From: Magnetospirillum sulfuroxidans
GTDB lineage: Bacteria; Pseudomonadota; Alphaproteobacteria; Rhodospirillales; Magnetospirillaceae
Assembly (NCBI RefSeq): GCF_018224925.1
Contig: NZ_JAGTUF010000001.1
Coordinates: 558,001-622,000, forward strand
Direction of reading: 5' to 3'
DNA: 64,000 nt
Made by a program: the position numbers and the translations under genes. Positions 54,835-63,751 of the stretch are shown in pieces. Within the stretch, counting starts at the first letter, position 1. The number at the start of each line of letters is the position of its first letter. The notes under the pieces were generated by a model. That model made no database searches and was not told where the DNA came from. It saw only the letters and a list, made by a program, of their open reading frames with translations.

Positions 54835-55281
54835 TTATCCGCGCTGGGGGGCACCGGCTTGCGCCGCCGATCCCTGTTCCAGCATTTTCCACAATGCCAT
54901 CCCCGCCACCATGGCCAAGCAGAACCATAAGGCCTGATATACGCCGCCGCCCGCAGCCAAGATGGCGGGGCCAGGACAATATCCCACCAAACCCCAGCCC
55001 AGGCCAAACAAAGCAGAGCCGACGAACAGCCGCGCATCCAGGCTTTGGCTGGTCGGGATTTGATAATGTACCGCGCAAAGCGGGCCGGACCGGCGCAGGC
55101 ACCAGCGATAGCCCAAAGCCGTCACCCCCAAGCCGCCAGCCATGACCAGGGCCAAGGTCGGATCCCACAGGCCGAACAGGTCGAAAAAACCAAGAACGCG
55201 GGCCGGATCAGCCATGCCCGACAGCAACAGCCCTCCCCCGAACAACAGACCCGCGGCAAAGGCCGACAACAGGCGCTTCAT
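54835..55281 (-). CDS. YeeE/YedE-family half transporter, C-terminal half
   Basis: 148 residues, about four membrane helices, with the family motif LVGYCPGPAIL near residue 100. It follows its partner half by one base. Together the two make up the fold of one YeeE/YedE (TsuA-like) protein, which takes up thiosulfate or other sulfur compounds. Paired small forms are known as PmpA/PmpB. Start ATG 55281; the longer frame overlaps the partner gene. Confidence 0.85.
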   Translation of the reverse strand: MKRLLSAFAAGLLFGGGLLLSGMADPARVLGFFDLFGLWDPTLALVMAGGLGVTALGYRWCLRRSGPLCAVHYQIPTSQSLDARLFVGSALFGLGWGLVGYCPGPAILAAGGGVYQALWFCLAMVAGMALWKMLEQGSAAQAGAPQRG

Positions 55282-55282
55282 C

Positions 55283-55714
55283 TTAGCCCCCCCACAGATG
55301 ACGGCTGGCGTAAACGGTGAGCCCACACACCAGCATGAAGGTGACGACAGCGGCCAGCGACCGTATGGACAGCCGCGACAGACCGCAAATGCCGTGCCCC
55401 GAGGTGCAGCCATTGCCCATGCGACTGCCGAAACCGACCAGGAAACCAGCCGCCAGCAGCACCGGCAAACCAAGATCGACGGCCGGACCCTTCAGGCCGC
55501 CGACCAAACCGGCACTCAGCGCCGGCACCAGCAGACCGGCGACAAAGGCCAATCGCCAGGAAGTATCGGGATCACGCGCGCCATTCAACAGCCCGCCCAA
55601 GATGCCGGCGATCCCCATGATGCGGCCATTGGCCAGCATCAGCAGCACCGCCGCCGCTCCGATCAGCATGCCGCCGGCCAGTGCCGTCAGCGGTGAAAAT
55701 TCCGCGATAACCAT
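55283..55714 (-). CDS. YeeE/YedE-family half transporter, N-terminal half
   Basis: 143 residues, about four membrane helices. The signature GFGSRMGNGCTSGHGICGLS near residue 95 holds the conserved Cys pair lining the sulfur path in TsuA-type transporters. First gene of the pair. Given the nearby DUF2892/Crp pair at 45693-46631, sulfur handling is a plausible theme, but the link is inference. Confidence 0.87.
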   Translation of the reverse strand: MVIAEFSPLTALAGGMLIGAAAVLLMLANGRIMGIAGILGGLLNGARDPDTSWRLAFVAGLLVPALSAGLVGGLKGPAVDLGLPVLLAAGFLVGFGSRMGNGCTSGHGICGLSRLSIRSLAAVVTFMLVCGLTVYASRHLWGG

Positions 55715-55828
55715 TCGCGTGCCCCCATGAGCGAAGCCAGAAACAGCGGGGACTAATTTAGCATCCGCAGCAAAACGTCAATGAATGTTTGCGCATAGCT
55801 TGAATCTGGCGGCAGAAGCGGCTACTTC

Positions 55829-57199
55829 GTGCATCAAATCCCCTTGCCCGTAAGGAGCACCACCATTCCCAAGATCGGCATCGTCAGCCTGGGTTGCGCC
55901 AAGGCCCTGGTTGATTCGGAACGCATCCTCACCCGTTTGCGCGCCGAAGGCTACGACATCTCGGACAGCTATGACGGCGCCGATGTGGTGGTGGTCAACA
56001 CCTGCGGCTTCCTTGACACCGCACGGGCGGAATCGCTGGAAGCCATCGGCGAGGCCATGAACGAAAACGGCCGCGTCATCGTCACCGGCTGCATGGGCGG
56101 CGAGGAAGATCTCATCCGCAAGGCCCACCCGGATGTGCTGGCGGTCACCGGACCGCACCAATACCAACAGGTGGTTGACGCCGTGCATCAGGCGGCGCCG
56201 CCCGAAAGCTCGCCGCTGCAATCGCTGGTGCCGCCGGAAGGCCTGCACCTGACGCCGTCGCATTACGCCTATCTGAAGATTTCCGAGGGCTGCAATCACC
56301 GTTGCAGCTTTTGCATCATCCCCGGGATCCGTGGCGATCTGGACAGCCGGCCGGCGGCAGAGGTGCTGGAAGAGGCCGAGCGTCTGGCCATGGCCGGAAT
56401 CAAGGAAATCCTGGTCATCAGCCAAGATACCGGCGCCTATGGCCTGGATATCAAATACGCCGAAAGCCAATGGCACGGCCGCCCGGTCAAGGCGCGGCTG
56501 ACCGAACTGGCCGAAGCTTTGGGCGATCTTGGGATCTGGACGCGCCTGCACTACGTCTATCCCTATCCCCATGTGGACGAGGTCATTCCGTTGATGGCGG
56601 CGGGCAAGATCCTGCCGTATCTGGATATCCCGTTCCAACACGCCAGCCCGAAAATCCTCAGGGCCATGCGCCGCCCGGCCGATCACGAAAAGCTGTTGGA
56701 ACGCATCAAGGGCTGGCGCGAAATCTGCCCCGATCTGGCCATCCGCTCGACCTTCATCGTCGGATTTCCTGGCGAAACCGAAGAGGATTTCGAGTTTTTG
56801 CTGGAATGGTTGGAACAGGCCAAGATCGACCGGGTCGGTTGTTTCAAATACGAAAATGTCGGCGGCGCCGCCGCCAACACCTTGGCCGACCATGTGGACG
56901 AAGACGTCAAGGAGGAACGCTATAACCGCCTGATGGAAGTGGCGCGGCAAATCTCCGACGAAATTTCCAGGGCCAAAATCGGCAAAACCATCGAAGTCAT
57001 CATCGACGAAGTCGACGAAGACGGAGCCTTTGGCCGCTCATGGGCCGACAGTCCCGAAGTCGATGGCACCGTCTATATCAACGGCCAAACCGACGCGCAA
57101 CCGGGTGATCTGGTCATGGTCGAGATCGAAGAAGCCGAGGATTTCGACCTGTGGGGCCGCATTGTCGGCCCGGCGGCGCAGCGTCAGCGGAAATACTGA
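55829..57199 (+). CDS. rimO: Ribosomal protein S12 methylthiotransferase RimO
   Basis: 456 residues. Radical SAM enzyme that adds a methylthio group to Asp of ribosomal protein S12. The N-terminal domain carries a first cluster ([28 protein letters not shown]); the radical SAM motif is [12 protein letters not shown]; a TRAM domain ends the protein. The start is doubtful. GTG at 55829 is in frame but has a poor ribosome site. A strong TAAGGAG (55851-55857) precedes an ATT at 55865, which would give the normal N-terminus. Confidence 0.94.
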   Translation: MHQIPLPVRSTTIPKIGIVSLGCAKALVDSERILTRLRAEGYDISDSYDGADVVVVNTCGFLDTARAESLEAIGEAMNENGRVIVTGCMGGEEDLIRKAHPDVLAVTGPHQYQQVVDAVHQAAPPESSPLQSLVPPEGLHLTPSHYAYLKISEGCNHRCSFCIIPGIRGDLDSRPAAEVLEEAERLAMAGIKEILVISQDTGAYGLDIKYAESQWHGRPVKARLTELAEALGDLGIWTRLHYVYPYPHVDEVIPLMAAGKILPYLDIPFQHASPKILRAMRRPADHEKLLERIKGWREICPDLAIRSTFIVGFPGETEEDFEFLLEWLEQAKIDRVGCFKYENVGGAAANTLADHVDEDVKEERYNRLMEVARQISDEISRAKIGKTIEVIIDEVDEDGAFGRSWADSPEVDGTVYINGQTDAQPGDLVMVEIEEAEDFDLWGRIVGPAAQRQRKY

Positions 57200-57369
57200 T
57201 AAACGCCCACCCGCAAATAGCTTTCCATGGCCCTGACAACAAAAGAGGCCATGGAAAGCGGAGCTAATGAGCAAACGGATGGTTGCGGCGGGAGAAACAG
57301 GCTGACATCAGGCTGAGCAAGGGACGATGACCTCATCCCCTGCCATCCAACCACGCTTCCCGCAAGCAA
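57200..57369. other. 170-base gap with structured sequence between convergent genes
   Basis: Contains a 13-base perfect stem GCTTTCCATGGCC (57219-57231) with GGCCATGGAAAGC (57246-57258), a 14-base loop, no T-run. Further on, GTTGCGGCGGGA and TCCCGCAAGCAAC are roughly complementary across about 80 bases. No coding sequence is seen. It may be a transcript end or a small RNA. Confidence 0.5.
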
Positions 57370-57786
57370 CTAATGCCGCGTCAGCTTTTTGATGAAAATC
57401 CAGAAGGTTCCCAAAATCGGGCTGGTTTTCAGGTGAATGCGGACCTTGTAAGCGAGGTTTTCAACCGCGCAATCAAACACCACATTCATGCCGTCGCCAT
57501 CGACGCCGCGCCGGAATTCCTCGGCGATCATCGACGCACCGGCCCAAGGGGCGATCTGGGCGAAGAATTTGGCGCCGCCCTTCGACGCCGCCGCAGGACC
57601 GCGATCCCCCGGTTCGGTATCGATATAGCTTACCACCGCGCCATCGCGGTCAAGCTCCGCCGCGCCGAAAGGCAGACGCTCCACCTCGGCGACGGATAAA
57701 CGAAGAAGCGGATTTTCCGGGTCGTCTTGCGCAAATGCAAAGACGGTCATATTCCAAGGCCCGGCCTGTGTCGTGATTGTTGGCAT
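57370..57786 (-). CDS. Photoactive-yellow-protein-like PAS protein lacking the chromophore Cys
   Basis: 138 residues, cytoplasmic. From residue 38 it aligns without gaps to photoactive yellow protein of Halorhodospira as I know it: LPFGAAELDRDGAVVSY for LAFGAIQLDGDGNILQY, 19 residues to the shared FF, then AQIAPW for KDVAPC. Tyr54 and Glu58 match PYP Tyr42 and Glu46, which bind the chromophore. Trp81 (codon 57544-57546) stands at PYP Cys69, which carries p-coumarate. The C-terminus GTFWIFIKKL matches the last strand. Divergent from the chemotaxis operon, 86 bases away, so a sensory role is likely. ATG 57786 is preferred by length; its ribosome site is weak. Confidence 0.8.
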   Translation of the reverse strand: MPTITTQAGPWNMTVFAFAQDDPENPLLRLSVAEVERLPFGAAELDRDGAVVSYIDTEPGDRGPAAASKGGAKFFAQIAPWAGASMIAEEFRRGVDGDGMNVVFDCAVENLAYKVRIHLKTSPILGTFWIFIKKLTRH

Positions 57787-57872
57787 GTTTAGTTCTTTTG
57801 GCCCTATTCCCAAGTCAGGAATTTGACGTATTATCGTTCGTGGGTCCACAGGGAAAACGCGGTTACACTTTT
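57787..57872. promoter_or_regulatory. Divergent promoter region of the PYP-like gene and the chemotaxis operon
   Basis: 86 bases between two divergent starts. It must hold promoters for both, and is A/T-rich compared with its surroundings. I see no consensus pair I trust. Confidence 0.45.
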
Positions 57873-58181
57873 ATGGAAATCAACGAGCAGAATGGAAGAC
57901 TTGTAATTGAACTGCCGGCTGTGCTTGACCTGCCGGCCGCAGCCGAGATTCGTGATTTGCTCATTGATGCCGCCGCCCGTGACACTGCCGCCGACGTTAT
58001 TCTTAACTTTCATAACGTTGACCGCATTTCAACCGCCGCCATTCAAGTGACCTTGGCCGCCGCCGCCGCTCTGCGCCTCGCCGCTCGCCGGCTGGAAGCC
58101 GAGGCGGTAAGCCCGGCTGTGGTCGATGCCTTCCGCAATCTGGGCCTTGCGTCCGATCTTGATCAACTTTTAGACACCTGA
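57873..58181 (+). CDS. STAS-domain protein (anti-sigma-antagonist-like)
   Basis: 102 residues, single STAS fold (RLVIELPAVLDLPAAAEIRD, then VILNFHNVDRISTAAIQV). The ISTA segment holds Ser/Thr at the phosphorylation position of SpoIIAA-like proteins. First gene of the chemotaxis operon. STAS genes at this place occur in other alphaproteobacterial che clusters; the role there is not settled. The ATG at 57873 has only a weak upstream site. Confidence 0.85.
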   Translation: MEINEQNGRLVIELPAVLDLPAAAEIRDLLIDAAARDTAADVILNFHNVDRISTAAIQVTLAAAAALRLAARRLEAEAVSPAVVDAFRNLGLASDLDQLLDT

Positions 58182-58193
58182 CAGAGGATGAAC

Positions 58194-58560
58194 ATGGCTA
58201 AGTGCGTTCTGGCCGTCGACGATTCGAAAACCATGCGCGACATGGTGTCGTTTACCTTGCGCGGCGCCGGCTACACCGTCGTGGAGGCCGAACATGGAAT
58301 CGCCGCCCTGAAGGTGCTGCAAGGCCAGAAGGTCGATGTCATCATCACCGATGTTCAACATGCCCGAAATGGATGGCATCACCCTGGTGCGCCGTGTTCG
58401 CGGCCTGCCCAGCTATACCGGCACGCCCATTCTTATTCTGACCACCGAAAGCGATCAGAGCAAAAAGGACGAGGGCCGCTCTGCCGGGGCCACCGGCTGG
58501 ATCGTCAAGCCGTTCAGCCCCGACAAACTGTTACAGATCGTCGCCAAGGTCTGCCCCTGA
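58194..58560 (+). pseudogene. cheY: cheY response regulator with a one-base frameshift
   Basis: Codons from ATG 58194 (after AGAGG) read as CheY up to the phospho-acceptor: CVLAVDDSKTMRDMVSFTL, then QKVDVIITD with Asp53 at 58350-58352. One extra G at 58353 shifts the frame. Skipping it restores FNMPEMDGITLVRRVRG, the Thr in LILTTES and the Lys in WIVKPFSP, ending at 58560. Everything on both sides is intact, so the change is recent or a sequencing error. Read as written, the product keeps Asp53 but has a foreign tail and stops at 58571. An intact gene would give 121 residues. Confidence 0.88.
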
Positions 58561-58587
58561 GGTCGCCTTAGTTTAAGGAACGACGAA

Positions 58588-60663
58588 ATGTCAGACGATC
58601 AAGGCTATGATCTGTCACAATTCAAGGCTACCTATTTCGAGGAATGCGCCGAGCTGTTGGCCATGGCCGAGGAAACCATCGCCCGCCTGCAAGAAGGCAG
58701 CGGCAGCGACGAGGATTTGAACGCCGTTTTCCGTTGTGTCCACTCCATCAAGGGCGGCGCCGGCGCTTTCGCCTTCGACGATTTGGTTAATTTCGCCCAT
58801 GTGCTGGAAACCGCGCTCGATCACCTGCGTTCGGGCCGGGTGGCGCTGACCCCGCACATGGCCGACCTGATGGTGCGCGGCAACGACGTCTTGGGCGATT
58901 TCGTTCGCGCCGCCCAAGCCGGCACGGCCTTGCCGCCCAATCACGGCGCCGATATCTTGGCGCAACTGAACACCCTGATCGGCGGGGAACAAACCACGCT
59001 CAAGCCGGTTCTCGCCACGCCGCCAACAGCACCGCCCGCCAGCGCCGAAGCCGCTAAAACCTTCCATATCAGCTTTCGCCCCGCCCCGGACATGCTGCGC
59101 ACCGGCAACGACCCGTTGTTGATGTTTCGGGAATTGGCCGGTCTGGGCGATTTGTCGCTTGTGGTCGACCGTTCGGCCTTGCCGCAACTGACCGAGATGG
59201 AGTCTTCGCGCTCTTATCTGTCGTGGAATGCCACGCTGGTCACCAGCAAGGGCCGCAACGCCATCGACGAGGTGTTCGAATTCGTCGCCGGCGACACCGC
59301 CGAAATCATCATCACCGAAGGCGATGCCGCCGCCGCTTTTGTCGGTGAAGCCGAGGAAGGCGAGGGTTGGGGCTTGTTCGCCCCCCCGCCCGTCGAAACC
59401 CATCCTGTCGCCCCCTCCGCCCCCGCCCAAGCGGCCAAACCGGCGGGCACCGCTCCGGCCGCCGGCGGCGATGCCGTGCATACGGCGTCGATCCGCGTCG
59501 ATCTGGACAAGATCGACCGCTTGGTCAACATGGTCGGCGAACTGGTCATCACCCAAGCCATGCTGGGACAACAGGCCAGCGGCTTCACGGTCGAATCCCA
59601 CCCCGAGCTGATCCAAGGCTTGCAGGAACTGTCGCATCACACCCGCGAATTGCAAGAAAACGTCATGGCCATCCGGGCACAACCGGTCAAGGCGCTGTTC
59701 TCGAAGGCGCCACGTCTGGTGCGTGATCTGTCGGGCAAGCTGTCCAAGCAGGTCCGCTTGGTGATGAGCGGCGAGAACACCGAGGTGGACAAGACCGTTA
59801 TCGAGCAATTGTCCGATCCCCTCACCCACCTGATCCGCAACGCGCTGGACCATGGCATCGAGACGCCGGAAGAACGCATGGCGGTGGGCAAACCGGCCGA
59901 AGGCACCATCCATCTGGGGGCGGAACATCGCTCGGGCCGCATCTTCATCCAAATCCAAGATGACGGGCGCGGCATCAACCGCGAACGGGTGCTGGCCAAG
60001 GCCCTGGAAAAAGGGCTGGTCGAGCGTGGCCAGCAACTGACCGACGAACAGATCGACATGCTGATCTTCGCGCCGGGCTTTTCCACCGCCGCCGAGGTTT
60101 CCGACGTTTCCGGCCGGGGTGTCGGCATGGACGTGGTGCGCAAGAACATCCAAGACGTCGGCGGCCGCGTGGTGGTGCAATCCACGCCGGGGGTCGGGTC
60201 GCGTTTTATCTTGTCGCTGCCGCTGACGCTGGCGGTGATGGATGGCATGCTGGTGCAAGTCGGCGGCCAGCGTTACGTGCTGCCGCTGACCAATATCGTC
60301 GAATCATTGCGGCCGACGGCGCAACAGGCGCGCTCGCTGGTGGATGTGGGCGAAGTTCTGACCATTCGTGGCGAATACATCAACCTGATGCCGCTGCATG
60401 CCATTTTCGGCATCGAAAACGCCATCACCGACCCGACCAAAGGCTTGGTGGTGATCGTCGAGACCGAAGGCGGCGAGCGGGTCGGCCTGCTGGTGGATGA
60501 ATTGCTGGGTCAGCAGCAAGTGGTGATCAAATCGCTGGATTCCAATTTCCGCCCGGTACAGGGCATTTCGGCCGCGACCATTCTGGGCGATGGCCGGGTC
60601 GCCTTGATTCTTGACGTTAGCGCCTTGCGGCAAATGGGGGCCTTGGCCCTGGCGGCGCAATAG
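58588..60663 (+). CDS. cheA: Chemotaxis histidine kinase CheA
   Basis: 691 residues. Hpt domain at the N-terminus with the phosphorylated His52 in RCVHSIKGGAGAF; a middle region of about 130-300 that includes a stretch unlike the classic P2 domain; dimerisation helices (DKIDRLVNMVGELVITQAML); the ATPase domain with HLIRNALDHGIE near 417, IQDDGRGIN and GRGVGMDVV; and a CheW-like domain at the end. It phosphorylates CheY and CheB. All catalytic motifs are present. Confidence 0.96.
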   Translation: MSDDQGYDLSQFKATYFEECAELLAMAEETIARLQEGSGSDEDLNAVFRCVHSIKGGAGAFAFDDLVNFAHVLETALDHLRSGRVALTPHMADLMVRGNDVLGDFVRAAQAGTALPPNHGADILAQLNTLIGGEQTTLKPVLATPPTAPPASAEAAKTFHISFRPAPDMLRTGNDPLLMFRELAGLGDLSLVVDRSALPQLTEMESSRSYLSWNATLVTSKGRNAIDEVFEFVAGDTAEIIITEGDAAAAFVGEAEEGEGWGLFAPPPVETHPVAPSAPAQAAKPAGTAPAAGGDAVHTASIRVDLDKIDRLVNMVGELVITQAMLGQQASGFTVESHPELIQGLQELSHHTRELQENVMAIRAQPVKALFSKAPRLVRDLSGKLSKQVRLVMSGENTEVDKTVIEQLSDPLTHLIRNALDHGIETPEERMAVGKPAEGTIHLGAEHRSGRIFIQIQDDGRGINRERVLAKALEKGLVERGQQLTDEQIDMLIFAPGFSTAAEVSDVSGRGVGMDVVRKNIQDVGGRVVVQSTPGVGSRFILSLPLTLAVMDGMLVQVGGQRYVLPLTNIVESLRPTAQQARSLVDVGEVLTIRGEYINLMPLHAIFGIENAITDPTKGLVVIVETEGGERVGLLVDELLGQQQVVIKSLDSNFRPVQGISAATILGDGRVALILDVSALRQMGALALAAQ

Positions 60664-60743
60664 CGTTCCGTTTGCCGTGAAAGCAATGGCCTGTGGCCGT
60701 TGCCGTTTGAAACCTTGGTCTGTATTTGCCAGAGGGATGGATT

Positions 60744-61235
60744 ATGCAGAACGCTGCCCCCGCACCCGAAGTCCAAACCGGAGGGACGCGCCAATTCATA
60801 TCGTTCACCATCGGTGACGAAGAATACGGCGTCGATATCATGGCCATCCGCGAGATCAAAGGCTGGACGGCTTCGACCGAATTGCCCAATACCCCCCAAT
60901 ATATGCGCGGCGTCATCAACCTGCGCGGCGCCATCGTGCCTATCTTCGACTTGCGATCACGCTTTTCCGGCGGTCTGACCCAAGCCTCGGCGCGACATGT
61001 CATCATCGTCGTTTCCGTGCATGACCGGGTGATTGGCATCCTGGTCGATGCCGTCGCCGACATCATCACCGTTTCCGCCGCCGACATCCAGCCGGTGCCT
61101 GAATTGGATCATCACGATCATTCGGGCTTTCTGACCGGCTTGGTCACTGTCGATGGCCGCATGGTCGCCCTGCTCGACCTGCATCAGTTGTTCGATATCG
61201 AATTAGTCGCCGACGCCATTACCGCGGCCGCGTGA
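60744..61235 (+). CDS. cheW: Chemotaxis coupling protein CheW
   Basis: 163 residues. Two SH3-like lobes; [20 protein letters not shown] and [17 protein letters not shown] are family signatures. It links receptors to CheA. ATG 60744 follows AGAGGG. The N-terminal 15 residues are unstructured. 80 bases separate it from cheA. Confidence 0.96.
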   Translation: MQNAAPAPEVQTGGTRQFISFTIGDEEYGVDIMAIREIKGWTASTELPNTPQYMRGVINLRGAIVPIFDLRSRFSGGLTQASARHVIIVVSVHDRVIGILVDAVADIITVSAADIQPVPELDHHDHSGFLTGLVTVDGRMVALLDLHQLFDIELVADAITAAA

Positions 61236-61252
61236 TTCAAGGGGAAATTATC

Positions 61253-63688
61253 ATGTCGACCAAAACTTCCGGCCTGACGGTCAAAGGCCGTATCTACGGC
61301 GGCTTCCTGCTTATCCTGGCCTTTTTGGCCGCGGTCGCCGGAGTCAGTTTCTTCGGCTTTTCCACCGCGGAAAAGGGCACCAACGACCTGAGCTTCGTTT
61401 CGGGCGCGACCCTGCGCGTGTCTCAAATCGAGCGCGAAGTGGTCGGCATACGCCGCAACGCCTATCTGTATGCCGACAGGGGCGACAAGGCGGCGCTGGA
61501 CCGCATCCACGAATTGGAACCGTCCTTGCGCAAGAACCTGAAGGACGCGCTGGCGGCGACCGTCAGCCCCGAGCGCAAGGCCTACCTGGAACGGATGACC
61601 CTGCTGTTCGAGCAGTACATCAACAATCTCAATCGCGCCGTCGAACAAAAAAATCGGCGTGACGAGGTTTACAGCGTCAGGCTGGTCCCCATCGCCAACG
61701 AGCTGACCAAGGCCTTGTCGGGCCTTCTCGACGCCACCTTGGCCGCCCATGACATGGAAACCGCCGCTCTTGCCGGCAAGGCGCAGGAACAGATGTTGCT
61801 GATGCGCATCCAGGCGCTGCGTTTCGTCGATAACCCGACCCAAGCGGTGATCGACACCTACAAAGAGCAATTCATCGTCGCCACCCGGACGATCAAAGCC
61901 CTATCGGACAGCGAAAAAGACGCCGAACACCGCAAGGTCATCGATTTCGTTCGCGACAATCTGCCCAATTACGACCGCCTGTTCCTGGAAATGGCCCAGT
62001 TCACCATGCAGGTGGACAATCTGGTCAATAAGGAAAACTCGGTCCTGGCCTCGGAATTCTCTGATCTGGCGGCCAAGACCAAGGCGTCGCAGCAGGCCTA
62101 TATGAACGAGATCGAACATTCGACCGTGAACAGCGTCCAGGCGCAAAAGCTGACCGCCACCATCGTTTCCATCGCCGCCATCGGCCTGGGCCTGCTGTTC
62201 GCCTGGCTGATCGCCCGTTCGATCCTGACCCCGATCGGCGCCATGACCGGCGCCATGGGCGAACTGGCCGGCGGCAAGCTTGACCTTACCGTTCCGGCAT
62301 TGGAGCGGACCGACGAAATCGGCGCCATGGCGCAAGCGGTGCAGGTGTTCAAGCAGAACGCCATCGACAAGGTGCGCATGGAAGAGCAGCAGCGCGCCCG
62401 CGAGGAAGCGGAACGCCAGGCCGAAGCGGCGCAACGGGCCCGCGAGGCGGCGATCGTCGCCGAAGTGGCGGAAGTGGCCAAGGCGGCATCGGAAGGCGAT
62501 CTGGATCGCCGTATCGATCTGACCGGCAAGGACGGCTTCCTGCTCAACCTGTGCGAGGGCGTCAACAATCTGGTCAAACTGACCGGGATCGCCCTGACCG
62601 ATGTCGCCGGCGTGCTGTCGGCGGTGGCCCGCGGCGATCTGACCCAGCGCATCACCAACAATTACAACGGCCTGTTCGGCCAGTTGAAGGGCGACGTCAA
62701 TCAGACCGCCGACAAGCTGTTTGAAATCGTCACCAACATCAACTCGTCGGCCGGTCAGATCGGTTCGGCCGCGTCGGAAGTCGCCGCCGGATCGCAAGAT
62801 CTGTCCGAGCGTTCGGAGCAGCAAGCCAGCGCGCTTGAAGAAACCGCCGCCTCCATGGAAGAACTGGCCGCCACCGTGCGCCAGAATGCCGCCAACGCCC
62901 AGCAAGCCAATCAATTGGCCGCCGGGGCCCGCGAAGTCGCCGCCGGCGGCGGTCAAGTGGTCTCCGACGCCATCGACGCCATGGGCCGCATCGAAAGCTC
63001 CAGCCAGAAGATCGAGGATATCGTCGGCATGATCGACGAAATCGCCTTCCAGACCAATCTGCTGGCGCTGAACGCGGCGGTCGAGGCGGCACGAGCCGGC
63101 GATGCCGGCAAGGGCTTCGCCGTCGTCGCCCAGGAAGTGCGCAATCTGGCCCAGCGTTCGGCCCAGGCCTCGAAAGAGATCAAGGGGCTGATCGCCGAAA
63201 GCTCGACCCAGGTGCGCTCTGGCGCCGATCTGGTCAAGGGCGCCGGCAAGACCCTGGAAGACATCCTGGGCAGCGTCAAACGAGTGGCCGATATCGTCTC
63301 TGAAATCGCCGCCGCCTCGTCGGAACAGGCCAGCGGTATCGACCAAGTCAACGCCGCCGTCAGCCAGATGGACGAAATGACCCAGCAAAACGCGGCCTTG
63401 GTGGAAGAATCCGCCGCTGCCGCCCATGCCTTGGAAGACCAGTCGCGCGAACTCAATCGCCTGATGGGCTTCTTCCATACCGGTGAAGCCGCCGCTGCGG
63501 TTGAGCAGGCGTCGTTCCGCCCGGCGGCCAAGCCGGCGGCCAAACCCGCCGCCAAGCCGGCCATGAAACTGGCGGTCAAGGCCAAGCCGGCCCCGCAACG
63601 CGGCCATCTGGCCAAGTTGCAGCAAAAGGCGGGGGCTCCGTCGCCGACACCGACTGCTTCTAAAGATGAAGATTGGGCTGAATTTTAG
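61253..63688 (+). CDS. Methyl-accepting chemotaxis protein with C-terminal CheR tether
   Basis: 811 residues. Membrane helices near 15-37 and 305-328 enclose a four-helix-bundle periplasmic domain of about 260 residues. A HAMP domain ([18 protein letters not shown]), a linker coiled coil and further HAMP-like repeats ([24 protein letters not shown]) lead to the signalling hairpin ([19 protein letters not shown]). The tail is a flexible Ala/Lys/Pro linker ending in DWAEF, which fits the aromatic-x-x-aromatic pentapeptide that binds CheR/CheB in E. coli receptors. cheR is the next gene. ATG 61253 follows AGGGGAAA. Confidence 0.94.
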   Translation: MSTKTSGLTVKGRIYGGFLLILAFLAAVAGVSFFGFSTAEKGTNDLSFVSGATLRVSQIEREVVGIRRNAYLYADRGDKAALDRIHELEPSLRKNLKDALAATVSPERKAYLERMTLLFEQYINNLNRAVEQKNRRDEVYSVRLVPIANELTKALSGLLDATLAAHDMETAALAGKAQEQMLLMRIQALRFVDNPTQAVIDTYKEQFIVATRTIKALSDSEKDAEHRKVIDFVRDNLPNYDRLFLEMAQFTMQVDNLVNKENSVLASEFSDLAAKTKASQQAYMNEIEHSTVNSVQAQKLTATIVSIAAIGLGLLFAWLIARSILTPIGAMTGAMGELAGGKLDLTVPALERTDEIGAMAQAVQVFKQNAIDKVRMEEQQRAREEAERQAEAAQRAREAAIVAEVAEVAKAASEGDLDRRIDLTGKDGFLLNLCEGVNNLVKLTGIALTDVAGVLSAVARGDLTQRITNNYNGLFGQLKGDVNQTADKLFEIVTNINSSAGQIGSAASEVAAGSQDLSERSEQQASALEETAASMEELAATVRQNAANAQQANQLAAGAREVAAGGGQVVSDAIDAMGRIESSSQKIEDIVGMIDEIAFQTNLLALNAAVEAARAGDAGKGFAVVAQEVRNLAQRSAQASKEIKGLIAESSTQVRSGADLVKGAGKTLEDILGSVKRVADIVSEIAAASSEQASGIDQVNAAVSQMDEMTQQNAALVEESAAAAHALEDQSRELNRLMGFFHTGEAAAAVEQASFRPAAKPAAKPAAKPAMKLAVKAKPAPQRGHLAKLQQKAGAPSPTPTASKDEDWAEF
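63525..63562 (+). repeat. Short Ala-Lys-Pro repeat inside the receptor tail
   Basis: The 12-base unit encoding roughly AKPA occurs three to four times in tandem ([15 protein letters not shown]), forming the flexible linker before the CheR pentapeptide. Confidence 0.7.
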
Positions 63689-63703
63689 TATGCTTACAAA
63701 ATC

Positions 63704-63728
63704 CCCCGCCGCGATCATCGCGGCGGGG
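63704..63728 (+). terminator. Hairpin between mcp and cheR
   Basis: Eleven-base perfect stem, CCCCGCCGCGA (63704-63714) with TCGCGGCGGGG (63718-63728), three-base loop. No T-run follows, so it is more likely a stabiliser or processing/attenuation hairpin than a full terminator; it would set cheR output below mcp. Confidence 0.6.
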
Positions 63729-63751
63729 AGTGTTCCCGGGGGGGAATTTAA

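Noticed and set aside
58336-58370. Programmed +1 frameshift in cheY
   Set aside because: No slippery run, rare codon, stop codon or upstream ribosome-like site at the shift point, so mutation or sequencing error is the simpler reading.
63525-63562. Tandem repeats as a CRISPR or mobile-element trace
   Set aside because: Units are 12 bases, in frame and code for a flexible protein linker; no spacers.
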